The notes beneath the pieces are model-generated. The model saw only the letters and a program-made list of their open reading frames with translations. It was not told the origin of the DNA and did not search any database. Positions 35,054 to 44,024 of a DNA stretch of 64,000 nucleotides are shown here, one piece after another. Position 1 is the stretch's first letter, and every line of letters starts with the position of its first letter. The position numbers and the translations under genes were made by a program. This DNA is from Pseudomarimonas arenosa (GTDB taxonomy: Bacteria > Pseudomonadota > Gammaproteobacteria > Xanthomonadales > Xanthomonadaceae): positions 1 through 64,000 of the forward strand of contig NZ_JACYTR010000003.1 in the NCBI RefSeq assembly GCF_014841215.1, written 5' to 3'.

Positions 35054-35919
35054 TCAACTTCTCCACGCACGATGGTGTTGCTGTGTCCACCGACCCAGAC
35101 CGCATGCTGCGATTCAATCAGAATTTCGATGCGCGCGTCGTGCCCCATCTCGCGTCCCTGGGTGACCGGATAGCCGCGACTCAGGGCGCCTTCGGGCTCG
35201 CGTTCGGCCAGCCAGGCGGCAATCAAACCGTTGGCGGCGCCTGAGGCAGGATCTTCGACAATGCCGGCGCCAGCGGGGAAGGCACGCACCGCCAGGGCGG
35301 CCCGGCCATCGATGTCGGTACGCACAAAGACGCAGACGCCCAGGGTGTCGGTGGCCCGCGCCAGCGCTTCGGTCGCCGCGTGCGCCGGCCGCCAGGATTG
35401 CAAGTCCGCCAGTTCCGGCATCTCCACCAGCCACCAGCGACGCCCGCCTTCGACCAGGGCGCGCGCGCTCGGCGCGTGCGGGGCGTCTCTAAACAGCTGA
35501 TCCACGGCGCTGCAGTCGGCGCCGATCACCGTGGCCTTGGGCGCTTTAACGAACAATTCCGGCGCCGCATCAGGGCGCTCGATCACCCGGATCGGCAGCA
35601 GTCCGGCGCCGCACTCCTGCACCAGTTGGCCGTTGCGAGGCGTGAGTCGCGCGCTCTGCAGCAGGGCGTGAGCGCTGCCGATGCTGGGATGTCCGGCGAA
35701 CGGTATCTCCTTGCTGGGGGTGAAGATACGCAGGCGATAGTCGGCGTCCTTTGAGCTCGGCGGCAGAACAAAGGTGGTTTCAACCAGATCGGTCCAGCGG
35801 GCGAAGCTTTGCATGGCGGCATCGCTCCAGCCTTGGCCGTCCAGAACCACGCCAAGTGGGTTGCCGCCACCGCGGCGGTGGGCGAATACATCGATCTGCC
35901 AATACTCAAGACGCGCCAT
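35041..35919 (-). CDS. PhzF-family isomerase/epimerase-like protein
   Basis: A 292-residue protein with the duplicated diaminopimelate-epimerase-like fold of the PhzF family. The N-terminal signature is YWQIDVFAHRRGGGNPLGVV, the middle RIFTPSKEIPFAGHPSIGSA carries the conserved GHP, and the second lobe has EDPASGAANGLIAAWL. The catalytic Glu of PhzF lies near DLVETTFVLPP. Role outside phenazine synthesis is unknown; no phenazine genes are present. Start at 35919 (MARLEYW) is chosen because the 37-residue upstream extension is not family-like. Confidence 0.88.
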   Translation of the reverse strand: MARLEYWQIDVFAHRRGGGNPLGVVLDGQGWSDAAMQSFARWTDLVETTFVLPPSSKDADYRLRIFTPSKEIPFAGHPSIGSAHALLQSARLTPRNGQLVQECGAGLLPIRVIERPDAAPELFVKAPKATVIGADCSAVDQLFRDAPHAPSARALVEGGRRWWLVEMPELADLQSWRPAHAATEALARATDTLGVCVFVRTDIDGRAALAVRAFPAGAGIVEDPASGAANGLIAAWLAEREPEGALSRGYPVTQGREMGHDARIEILIESQHAVWVGGHSNTIVRGEVEWAT

Positions 35920-36075
35920 TGCCTGCACTGCGGGTAACCATGGGGGATCGGCAAGCATCGCGTTTGCGTCAACAACAATCAACCAACCCTTGCTTGGCGC
36001 CATGCTGAAGCGGTGTCGCAGCGAACCCAAGCGACGATTGATTATGAGGCCATGTGTGCGTTGTGCTTTCCGCTG

Positions 36076-36636
36076 TCAGGCGATCGCTTCAATTGTGCTG
36101 CCGTTTTGTGTCTGGCCGGCAGCGGCGGTTGCGCTGTAGGCCTGCTCACGGCGCTGCTGCTCGGCCAATTCGATGCGCGCACGTTGCTCCATCTGGCTGG
36201 CGCGTGCGGCGGCCTGGCGATCGGCGGGCGAAGGATCGGCCGGCGCCAAGGCAGCGGCGCGAATCTGCACCGCTTTCTGGATGGTTGCCTCGGGATCACC
36301 GCGTACCGGCGATGTGTCGATGCCCACTTCGCCACCGACCGCATAGCGGCGGTTGTCGGGGCCGGTGGTGTACTGGTAGGTCGGGCCGGAGGTGATCAAG
36401 GAGCCGCCGACGGCGATGTGAGCCTGTTCGTGGGCGCGGACTTCGCGGTCGCGTTGCGCCAACTGTGCGATTTCCCGTTGTACCTCGGGAGAGGTAAGGG
36501 GGTCTTCCGCCGGGGTTTCAGTCTCGGTGCTGGAGCGCGAGGCATCCGCGGTCGACGCTTCGCTGCCAGAAGGCGAGGGCGATTGCGTCGATCTGGGCGG
36601 TATGGTCGCCGCGACTGGGCTGATGGCGCCGATCAT
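36076..36636 (-). CDS. SprA-related putative metalloprotease (CJM1_0395-like)
   Basis: A 186-residue protein of the SprA-related family. A disordered Ser/Thr/Pro N-terminus (1-50) is followed by LAQRDREVRAHEQAHIAVGG with a zincin-like HEQAH at residues 69-73, then YQYTTGPDNRRYAVGGEVGI. A charged Ala/Gln/Arg coiled-coil region fills 120-175. No signal peptide is visible. GGAGGA six bases before the ATG fixes the start. Activity has not been shown for this family as far as I know. It stands alone. Confidence 0.82.
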   Translation of the reverse strand: MIGAISPVAATIPPRSTQSPSPSGSEASTADASRSSTETETPAEDPLTSPEVQREIAQLAQRDREVRAHEQAHIAVGGSLITSGPTYQYTTGPDNRRYAVGGEVGIDTSPVRGDPEATIQKAVQIRAAALAPADPSPADRQAAARASQMEQRARIELAEQQRREQAYSATAAAGQTQNGSTIEAIA

Positions 36637-36742
36637 GCAGGTTCCTCCACGCTCCAGCGTGGCGCTGATTTGGCGCAAAATCAAGCGAAACTGTACTCAG
36701 TTTCCTCGAGACCGCCCCGTCCGAGGCAGATTCCGCCCCGTT

Positions 36743-36988
36743 TCAATGGCGGATATCGAACCCCGGGTTATCGTCCAGGGTGCCATCGTCGCGAAGTACC
36801 GCGAATTGCTTTCTATCGCCGTCGAACACCACCGGAACGGTCGGCTGAAACAGCGGGTGACGGATGAACTTGAGCTCCCAGCCCAACATTTCGAGCTGGC
36901 GCAGAGTGTCCTGCTGCGCCTCGTTCAACTCAGCCTTCATCACGGATTGTCGGTGATGGTCTTCTCTTCGACGATTCTTTTCGTCCAT
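36743..36988 (-). CDS. Small conserved hypothetical protein
   Basis: An 81-residue hydrophilic cytoplasmic protein starting MDEKNRRREDHHRQSVMKAE. The centre LRQLEMLGWELKFIRHPLFQ and the end VPVVFDGDRKQFAVLRDDG look conserved-type, and I believe similar short proteins occur in other gammaproteobacteria, but I cannot name a function. GGGGG lies upstream of the ATG at 36988. It is on the same strand as, and downstream of, the flavoprotein-RlmC fusion is not the case: it is transcribed after it, with an 83-base gap. Confidence 0.7.
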   Translation of the reverse strand: MDEKNRRREDHHRQSVMKAELNEAQQDTLRQLEMLGWELKFIRHPLFQPTVPVVFDGDRKQFAVLRDDGTLDDNPGFDIRH

Positions 36989-37071
36989 TGCCAACCCCCT
37001 GTGGGTCTGCGTCGGAGCCAACATGGACTGAAACGGCTCCGCGGATCATGGTACTGCGGCTTGCGCCATCG

Positions 37072-39477
37072 TCACAGTGGGCCGGCGGTGTGGCGAAGCA
37101 GGACCATCACCTCGGCATGGCCGGTATGCGGAAACATATCGAAAAGCCGAGCCCGGACCGGCAGATAGGTGGGCAGAGCAGCAAGATCATCTTGCAGGGT
37201 GTGAGGATTGCAGCTGGAGTAGAGCAGGTAGCGGGGTGCCTCGGAACGAATCTGTTCGATCAACCAGCGGCCGAGACCGCGGCGCGGTGGGTTGACTACC
37301 CAAAGATCGGCGGCCGTTCCGCGCAGACTGAGGCCCTCTACGCTGGCGCACTCGAATTGTGCGGGAAGCGCGCTTGCTTCAGCCGCCCGACGTGCAGACT
37401 CCACCGCCGCCGGGTGCAGCTCCCAGCCGCTCACCGTCAGCCCGGCCTGGGCAAGATGCAAGGCAAAGCCGCCCACCCCGCAAAACAGATCCAGTGCTCG
37501 ATCGACGGCGAGCTGCGAACACCAGCGAGCAGCGCTGCAATAAAGCTCGGCAGCAACTTCGGTATTGGTCTGGAAGAAGCCGCCGGGCATCAGCCCAAAC
37601 TCCAGATCGCCAAAGCGCATCGGCAGCAGTTGCTGCTCGCTCAACGCAATTTCAATTTCGCCTTCGACGATGGCCGCCGGCTTCGGCTGCAGATTGACCG
37701 ACACCACCGATAGATCCGGCAGCCATTCTTTCAGTGTTGGCAAGGCCGCACGAATGCGCTCGATCAGAAGAGGCGATCGCAACACGAAGCGCAGCATCAG
37801 CGCATCGCCTGCGCCAAGGGTGAGCAGCAGATATTTCAATTCGCCGTGTCGTTCGCTGACCGAATACGGGGGCAGTTCGCACAGACGAATGAAATCGCGC
37901 AGCGGCTCGAAGCAGCGCTGAATCTGCGCCGGGTACAGCAGACACTGGTCCAGATCGATACCGTGGTAGTCGGCATCGAGGATGCCCAGGGTGGGCTGCT
38001 GCGCACTGCCGGCAACGGCCAGCTTGGCCTTGTTGCGAAAGCCCGTGGTCTTGCTGGCGACCGGTTCCTCCCATTCGACCTGTGGTGCAAAGGCCAGTAG
38101 CTCGGCGATCTCCTCGGACTTGGCCTTGAGCTGCTGCACGTACGGGACCGGCAAATAGGTGCAGCTGCGGCATTCGTTACCGGCAAAGTGCTGGCAATGC
38201 AGTATTTGCCGCGCTTCGCGTGGCGCCGGGCCTGGTCCCGAGGTGATGGCGGTGGCATCGTGCCTGGCAGCCCACTGGGTGGCTGCCAGGCCGGCAATTC
38301 GCCCGGAAGCGAAACATGCGGTTAATAGATAACCGCCAGTGGGCGCTTCCCAATCGAGCATTTCGCCAGCACAGAAAACACCCGGCAGGGCACTCAGCAT
38401 CAGCTGATCGTTCAATTGCTCCAGCTGCACGCCGCCGGCACTGCTGATTGCCTCCTCGATCGGCCTCGTCGTCAATGGCGGCAAGGGCAAACGCTTGATC
38501 AGCCGCGCCAGCTGCTCCGGTTGAACGGGCAGGGGGCGCGGCCCGAGTTCATGCAGCAGTCCCAGTCGCACTCCCTGCAGGCCCAGCTTGCGGCGCAGAT
38601 ATTCACTCAAGCTGCGCTTGCCACGTTCTCCGCGCAGGCGTTCGATGACGGAGTCGACTGATTGGCTGGGCAGCAGGTCGAGCCAGGCCTGGGCAGGTCG
38701 GTCGCCTTGGATGGCACGCAGCTCAGCCCCCAGGGCGTACAGCAGCGAGCCCTCAATGCCGTAGTCGGTGATGACGAACTCGCCTTGCCGCGGCTCTGGG
38801 TTGCGGTCAGCACCGAGGCCGTCGATGCCCAAAGCTACGGGTTTCACCGGCTGACCGGCATAGCGCTGCAAGAATGCCTCCGACCAAGGTAGGTCGAAGC
38901 CGACATTGGCCGGCTGCCAGGGCGCGACGCTGACACCGTGCGCGGTCAACAGCGAGGTCCAGTTGCCCTCGCTGCCCAGGACTGGCCAGCTGGCGCCGCC
39001 CAGGGCCAACACCCAGGCGTCGGCACTGAACAGCAGCTCACCTTGTGGTGTTTGGAAGCGAGCCTGGCCCTGCTCGAAGCCGCGCCAGCGATGATGAACA
39101 CGCAGATCCAGCCCGTCGCTGCGCAAGCGACGCAACCAGCCGCGCAGCAAAGGGGCGGCTTTCAGATCGGACGGAAACACCCGACCGGAGCTGCCGACAA
39201 TGGTCTGAACGCCCAGTTTGAGTGCCCATTCACGCAGCTCGGTCGGGCCAAAGGCACTCAGCCAACGAGACACGGTTGACGATGCCGGGCCGTAGCGCTC
39301 GACAAACAGCTCGATGGGTTCGGAGTGGGTGAGGTTCAGCCCGCCCTTGCCGGCGATCAGAATTTTGCGGCCGACGGAGGCGAGATGGTCGAACAGCAGA
39401 ACCTGGGCGCCGGCAGCCAGGGCTGCCTCAGCGGCCATCAGGCCGGCCGGTCCGCCGCCGATCACGCCGACGACCAT
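37072..39477 (-). CDS. rlmC: Fusion of TIGR03862/HI0933-type flavoprotein with 23S rRNA (uracil-747-C5)-methyltransferase RlmC
   Basis: One uninterrupted 801-residue frame. Residues 1-403 are a FAD flavoprotein of the HI0933/BaiN family: GVIGGGPAGLMAAEAALAAG, GRKILIAGKGGLNLTHSEP, VLALGGASWP and the C-terminal GVFCAGEMLDWEAPTGGYLL. Residues 404-424 are a Gly/Pro/Ala linker. Residues 425-801 are a complete RlmC: iron-sulfur cysteines C428, C436, C439 and C512, GFRNKAKLAVAGS, DLFCGVGGFALHL, NPPRRGLG and the catalytic C756 in YSSCNP. RlmC makes m5U747 in 23S rRNA. No ATG or GTG start lies in frame in the linker, so separate translation is unlikely. Start is the ATG at 39477, at the FAD motif; a TTG at 39501 is possible. 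Confidence 0.93.
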   Translation of the reverse strand: MVVGVIGGGPAGLMAAEAALAAGAQVLLFDHLASVGRKILIAGKGGLNLTHSEPIELFVERYGPASSTVSRWLSAFGPTELREWALKLGVQTIVGSSGRVFPSDLKAAPLLRGWLRRLRSDGLDLRVHHRWRGFEQGQARFQTPQGELLFSADAWVLALGGASWPVLGSEGNWTSLLTAHGVSVAPWQPANVGFDLPWSEAFLQRYAGQPVKPVALGIDGLGADRNPEPRQGEFVITDYGIEGSLLYALGAELRAIQGDRPAQAWLDLLPSQSVDSVIERLRGERGKRSLSEYLRRKLGLQGVRLGLLHELGPRPLPVQPEQLARLIKRLPLPPLTTRPIEEAISSAGGVQLEQLNDQLMLSALPGVFCAGEMLDWEAPTGGYLLTACFASGRIAGLAATQWAARHDATAITSGPGPAPREARQILHCQHFAGNECRSCTYLPVPYVQQLKAKSEEIAELLAFAPQVEWEEPVASKTTGFRNKAKLAVAGSAQQPTLGILDADYHGIDLDQCLLYPAQIQRCFEPLRDFIRLCELPPYSVSERHGELKYLLLTLGAGDALMLRFVLRSPLLIERIRAALPTLKEWLPDLSVVSVNLQPKPAAIVEGEIEIALSEQQLLPMRFGDLEFGLMPGGFFQTNTEVAAELYCSAARWCSQLAVDRALDLFCGVGGFALHLAQAGLTVSGWELHPAAVESARRAAEASALPAQFECASVEGLSLRGTAADLWVVNPPRRGLGRWLIEQIRSEAPRYLLYSSCNPHTLQDDLAALPTYLPVRARLFDMFPHTGHAEVMVLLRHTAGPL

Positions 39478-39549
39478 CGGCAGAGAATCTGATGCACTCA
39501 ATGAAAGGGCCCGCAGAACGCAGGCCCCATTATCGCCGTAAGTGGTGCG

Positions 39550-39576
39550 GGAGCGAACGGCTTGGACGTTCGCTCC
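39550..39576 (-). terminator. Hairpin between M3 peptidase and fusion gene
   Basis: GGAGCGAACG (39550-39559) pairs perfectly with CGTTCGCTCC (39567-39576) over a seven-base loop. It lies 30 bases after the M3 peptidase stop and before the fusion gene start. No T-run follows, so termination would be inefficient or Rho-assisted. Confidence 0.45.
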
Positions 39577-39605
39577 ACTCTCATCGAGCGCCGCGCCGCA
39601 GTCGG

Positions 39606-41741
39606 TTAGTGAGCAGTGGCGCCGGAGGCCAGGCCACGGCGTTGCAGCAACGGTGCGATATCCGGTGCTCGGCCACGGAACTGGTTGAACAGTTCCAGCG
39701 CTTCTTCGCTGCCGCCGCGCGACAGCAGGGTCTTGCGGAAGTGGTCGCCATTGGCACGCTTCAGGCCACCGTTCTCCTTGAACCACTCCACGCTGTCGGC
39801 GTCCAGCACTTCGCTCCACAGGTAGGAGTAATAGCCTGCCGAGTAGCCGCCAGCGAAGATGTGCGAGAAATAGGTGCTGCGGTAGCGCGGCGGCACCGGC
39901 GCAAAATCGAGTCCGAGATCCTGCAGCGTCTTGGCCTCGAATGCCAGCGCATCGGTCGGTACCTGATCGGCGCTGAGTTGATGCCATGCCTGATCCAGCA
40001 AGGCTGCCGCCAAGTATTCGGTCGTGGCGAAACCTTGGCCGAATTGCTCGGCGGCCAGCACCTTGTCGAGCAATTCCTGCGGAATCTGCTCGCCGGTCTT
40101 GTAGTGCTTGGCATAGTTGGCCAGCACTGAAGGCCAAGTGGCCCACATCTCGTTCACTTGTGATGGGTACTCGACGAAGTCGGTCGGCACATTGGTTCCG
40201 GCGAACCGTGGGTAGCGCACATCCGAGAACAGGCCGTGCAGCGCATGACCGAACTCGTGGAACAGGGTGGTGACTTCGTCGAAGGTCATCAGGGTCGGCT
40301 GGCCGGCAGCCGGCTTCGGGATGTTCAGATGGTTGCCGATCACCGGCTGGGTACCGAGCAGCTTGGACTGCGAGACGTACTCATTCATCCAGGCGCCGCC
40401 GCGCTTGTTGGCGCGGGCATAGAAGTCGGCGATGAACAGCCCGAGCGGCGTGCCGTCGGCTTCGTTGACCTGATAGACCTGCACGTCTTCCTGATACACC
40501 GGAAGGTCGGTGCGGCGTTCGAATTGCAGGCCGTACAGCTGGCCGGCGGCATAGAACACGCCCTTTTCAAGCACGTTGTTAAGCTCAAAGTAGGGGCGCA
40601 ACTCGCTGGCATCGAAGTTGTACTTCTTCTGACGTAGCTTGTTGGCGTAGTACGCCCAGTCCCAGCCGGCCAGCTCAAAATCTTTGCCGTCGGCCTTGAT
40701 CATCGCCTGCATCTCGGCCGCTTCGCGCCGGGCATTGGCCACGGCCGCCGGGGCAAGTTCGCGCATCATCTTGTTGACGGTATCTACTGAACGCGCAGTC
40801 TGGTCCTCCAGCATGTATGCCGCGTGCGTGGGGTAGCCGAGCAGATTGGCGCGTTGAGCACGCAGTTTGGCCATCTCGATCGCCAGCTGACGATTGTCAT
40901 GCTCGCCACCGCTGCTGCTGCGCAGGATCGATGCTTCAAACAGGCGCTGGCGCACCTCGCGATTCTCCAGGCTGGCCAGGGCCGGTTGACCGGAGGTGTT
41001 CATCAGCGCGATCAGATAAGGCGCTTCTGAGCCCTTGGCCTTGGCCGCGGTTTCAGCGGCCGTGATGGCCTCCTCGCTCAAACCGGCCAACTCGGCCTTG
41101 TCACTCACCGACAGCCCGCGGGCATTGGTCTCGTTCAGCACGTTCTGGCTGAACTGGGTTTGCAGTTCGGCCAGACGCGCGTTCAATGTCTTCAGCTGCT
41201 CGCGCTGCTCGCCCTGCAGCTTGGCGCCGGCGCGCACAAAGTCCGTGTAATTGCGCACGATCAGGCGCTGGTCCTCGTCATTCAAGCCGAGCTTCTGACG
41301 CGCCTGATAGATCGTCTCAACGCGCTTGAACAGCGCCTCGTTGAGCACGATGGCGTCCTGATGGGCGGCGAACTGCGGCGCAAAGTCGCGCTGGATCTTT
41401 TGCAGCTCGTCGTTGGTGTTGGCGCCGGAAAGGTTGAAGAACACATTGGAGACGCGCGTCAGTAGGGCACCGCTCTTGTCCAGAGCGACGATGGTGTTTT
41501 CAAAGCTGGGTGCGTCCTTGCTATTGGCAATCGCCTCGATCTCGGCACGATGCTCGGCCATGCCGCGGGTCAGCGCCGGGACATAGTGCTCGTCCTTGAT
41601 CTTGTCGAACGGCGGCATCTGGAACGGCAACTCGCTCACCGTGTAGAACGGGTTGTCGGCTGCGTTCGTCGCCTGTGCAGCGCCGAACGGGAGGGAAAGC
41701 GCGAGGCCAAGAGCCGCCGCCATCAAAGCTTGTTTCATCAT
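39606..41741 (-). CDS. dcp: Exported M3-family metallopeptidase (peptidyl-dipeptidase Dcp-like)
   Basis: A 711-residue zinc peptidase of family M3. The catalytic motif is TLFHEFGHALHGL, with a downstream Glu in the segment PTDFVEYPSQVNEMW. Dcp removes C-terminal dipeptides from oligopeptides. The N-terminus (MMKQALMAAALGLALSLPFG, then AAQA) is a signal peptide, so it acts in the periplasm, as in other xanthomonads. The first ATG (41741) or the second (41738) may be the start. An ORF in another frame on this strand is a shadow. Confidence 0.94.
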   Translation of the reverse strand: MMKQALMAAALGLALSLPFGAAQATNAADNPFYTVSELPFQMPPFDKIKDEHYVPALTRGMAEHRAEIEAIANSKDAPSFENTIVALDKSGALLTRVSNVFFNLSGANTNDELQKIQRDFAPQFAAHQDAIVLNEALFKRVETIYQARQKLGLNDEDQRLIVRNYTDFVRAGAKLQGEQREQLKTLNARLAELQTQFSQNVLNETNARGLSVSDKAELAGLSEEAITAAETAAKAKGSEAPYLIALMNTSGQPALASLENREVRQRLFEASILRSSSGGEHDNRQLAIEMAKLRAQRANLLGYPTHAAYMLEDQTARSVDTVNKMMRELAPAAVANARREAAEMQAMIKADGKDFELAGWDWAYYANKLRQKKYNFDASELRPYFELNNVLEKGVFYAAGQLYGLQFERRTDLPVYQEDVQVYQVNEADGTPLGLFIADFYARANKRGGAWMNEYVSQSKLLGTQPVIGNHLNIPKPAAGQPTLMTFDEVTTLFHEFGHALHGLFSDVRYPRFAGTNVPTDFVEYPSQVNEMWATWPSVLANYAKHYKTGEQIPQELLDKVLAAEQFGQGFATTEYLAAALLDQAWHQLSADQVPTDALAFEAKTLQDLGLDFAPVPPRYRSTYFSHIFAGGYSAGYYSYLWSEVLDADSVEWFKENGGLKRANGDHFRKTLLSRGGSEEALELFNQFRGRAPDIAPLLQRRGLASGATAH

Positions 41742-41871
41742 CCGCTACCGGGAATGGGCCAGCGAGCGAGGTTAGCCTAAGTCTGGCCCCGGCATACGTG
41801 ACAGAAGGCATGCTTGGGCGAGTGGCGGTCGCCTTGGTCGGATCAAATGGGCTTCAGAGCGGGCCGAGAAA

Positions 41872-43266
41872 TCAATCGCCGCCACAACCGCCGCAACCAC
41901 CCCCACCGCCACTGTCGCCGCCACTATCGCCACTGTTACTGCTGCACGAAGTGCAGCCGGCGCCGCTACCGCTGTCGGTACCGGAGGTGGGTTGGCGAAA
42001 GTCGTGGTAGCCGGCCAGTGCTGTGCCGGCAAGTACCGTGGTGCCGGCTAGGGCGACTGCCATGGCGACCTGATCATTGCTGTGGCTTCTCGAAGTAAGC
42101 TCATGTTTTTGCTTGATTTCCTCGAATGCCTTGCGGCCGCGGCCGGTGACGCCGGGGCGCTTGAAGTACATCACCGCGGCGACGATGGCGCAGGCGATAG
42201 TCAGCAATACCAGGAACAGCACCGGCTTGTCCCGGCTCAGGCCGATGCCGATCTTCAGCACCCCGAAGCCACTGAGTACGGCAAACGGCAGCGCAGAGAT
42301 CTGCGAGATGCGCAGGGCCGCATCGGCCGAAAACCACCAGCCGCGTTGTTGCAGATTGCGCCGAATTGCTTCGAAGTGTCCGGACTTCACCACCTCGAGA
42401 ACACTCGACATGGTGCGCTGTCGCACTGCGGCGAACACGGTGCGCAGCAATGGATCGTCAGGCTCGCCGCGCTCGGCCGATTCGACTCGCTTGCCTGAAG
42501 TGTTCCACCGGATGAATTCCTGACGATGAAGTTCGGCTACGGCGGCATCCAGCACCCGTTGAGGGCCGCCGGAAAGATAGGCCACCGTCCATACGTCCGG
42601 TTCACCTAGGCTGAGTCCACCACGTTCATCGCCGCGCGTCAGGCGATTGCGCAGAATTGTGGTCAGCGCAGCGGCCAGCCCCATCAGAACCATGAACAGT
42701 CCGAGGAATGCCGGTCCCTGCCAATCCAGCGGATTGGCCTGGGCGATCGCGCTCAACCCGAGGATGCCCACCACGGCGGCCAGCCACCTGCCGGTGCGGC
42801 GTTTCAACCAACCGCTTTGGCGCACAGCGCCGACGGTTAGCGGGTGCGCCGGCCACCACTTCGCAGGTGGCTGACCAAACAGCGCTTGATAGCGCTGCAG
42901 GGTCAGGCCGTATAGATGACGCAGCCGGGCTGCCTCGCCGGGCTGTCCCATGCCCGGCTGGTGGTGTAAATCGAACCCCAGTCGGTTGGGGCAGAAATCC
43001 AGCCAGTAGTCGCGGCTGTAAGTGAGGTGCAGATGCCAGACCTTGTCGACCGCTGGGCTCGGGCTGACTTCGCCGTGCTGCAGCGCTGCAACTGTACAGA
43101 AGCGTCGGTATTCTTCCATCGCCTGCAGGCAGTCGGTCGGCGTCCAGCCGCTGGCTTCCGCGAGCTGCCGGCGGAACGTTAGGCTAAGGGGGGAATCGTC
43201 ACGCATCCAGCTCTCGATGCGCTGCCAGTGGTCCTCGATTTGGTCGGACTGTTGTGTGCAAAGCAT
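41872..43266 (-). CDS. TIGR04222-type membrane protein with glycine-rich-domain N-terminus and Gly/Cys tail
   Basis: A 464-residue protein. Residues about 20-115 resemble the glycine-rich-domain (GRDP) module, with VDKVWHLHLTYSRDYW at 73-88. A central TIGR04222-like region follows, with two to four hydrophobic segments (around 165-215 and 330-380). The C-terminus is low-complexity (SGTDSGSGAGCTSCSSNSGD then GGCGGCGGD), with five or more cysteines. GGAGGTGA just before the ATG at 43266 fixes the start. Function is unknown; the Cys/Gly end might bind metal or be modified. Confidence 0.8.
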   Translation of the reverse strand: MLCTQQSDQIEDHWQRIESWMRDDSPLSLTFRRQLAEASGWTPTDCLQAMEEYRRFCTVAALQHGEVSPSPAVDKVWHLHLTYSRDYWLDFCPNRLGFDLHHQPGMGQPGEAARLRHLYGLTLQRYQALFGQPPAKWWPAHPLTVGAVRQSGWLKRRTGRWLAAVVGILGLSAIAQANPLDWQGPAFLGLFMVLMGLAAALTTILRNRLTRGDERGGLSLGEPDVWTVAYLSGGPQRVLDAAVAELHRQEFIRWNTSGKRVESAERGEPDDPLLRTVFAAVRQRTMSSVLEVVKSGHFEAIRRNLQQRGWWFSADAALRISQISALPFAVLSGFGVLKIGIGLSRDKPVLFLVLLTIACAIVAAVMYFKRPGVTGRGRKAFEEIKQKHELTSRSHSNDQVAMAVALAGTTVLAGTALAGYHDFRQPTSGTDSGSGAGCTSCSSNSGDSGGDSGGGGGCGGCGGD

Positions 43267-43395
43267 TGAGTCACCTCCATAGCCCAGATGGCGCCGGATC
43301 TGCTGCCCCACCATTGTGTACCAGATCGACGCCAGAACGGTGACCGTGTGACGGGCTTGGGGCCGGACGCCCGGGTGTGGGAGAATTCGCGGCTC

Positions 43396-43472
43396 GCCCC
43401 CGTAGCTCAGCTGGATAGAGCGTCCCCCTCCTAAGGGGAAGGTCGTGCGTTCGAATCGCGCCGGGGGCACCA
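43396..43472 (+). tRNA. tRNA-Arg(CCU)
   Basis: A complete 77-base cloverleaf. The acceptor stem is GCCCCCG with CGGGGGC, and the anticodon arm is TCCCC-CTCCTAA-GGGGA with anticodon CCT. The T arm is GTGCG-TTCGAAT-CGCGC, and CCA is encoded. It reads the rare Arg codon AGG. tRNA genes of this type are frequent integration sites, but no integrase lies next to it. Confidence 0.97.
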
Positions 43473-43696
43473 AAAATCAACACGTTGTACGCTTGGCGTA
43501 TTGCATCAGAGTGCACATTAGGGCACTGAAAAAGCACAGCAAGCAGCGTTCCCGATGCCAGCTTTCTTGGCGTTGGCTGAGAAGCAGTTCGACAGCGTGT
43601 CGCGGTGAGCCGACACCATCGGTGCGGGACTGATTCGAGTGCGGCCTTGGCCTGCCATGGCTACATATCTGCCAGCGCAAACTCGATGCCGCGGCA

Positions 43697-43930
43697 TCAC
43701 ATCGCCTCAATCGTCTTCACATGCTGGTTTCCGAAAACGCGGGTTTGGGTAAAGGTCATCGTGTCGCCCGGCTGCGGATTGGGCGGGATGGGATTCGTGG
43801 TTCCATCCTTGGCCTGCACGAGGAATTTGGCTGCGGTGGTTGTGGACACGACAAAGGTTTCATCGCCCATTTGGCGCGTAACCATGATCTCGTCCGAGCC
43901 CTCTGCGTAGCGCTGGATGACTCCGACCAA
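43697..43930 (-). CDS. Short unrecognised ORF downstream of tRNA-Arg
   Basis: A 77-codon frame (MVGVIQRYAEGSDEIMVTRQ at the start) with no family I recognise. The putative TTG start has only a poor AGGA two bases away and an in-frame stop lies six codons earlier, so it could be a real small gene or a degraded remnant. It is the only candidate in the 552-base stretch between the tRNA and the PilZ gene. The rest of that stretch shows no coding signal. Confidence 0.3.
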   Translation of the reverse strand: MVGVIQRYAEGSDEIMVTRQMGDETFVVSTTTAAKFLVQAKDGTTNPIPPNPQPGDTMTFTQTRVFGNQHVKTIEAM

Positions 43931-44024
43931 GTCCTGCGTGCTGATCTAGCCTGCTGACTGAAGAAAACGAAGGTGAACGCCAGGTGCGTCTGGCCACTGC
44001 AACTACCCGAGCTGGCGCCTCCCC

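Noticed and set aside
38206-38268. Possibility that the flavoprotein-RlmC fusion is two genes with a missed start
   Set aside because: The frame is continuous, the linker has no ATG/GTG in frame and no ribosome site, and both domains lie in the same frame.
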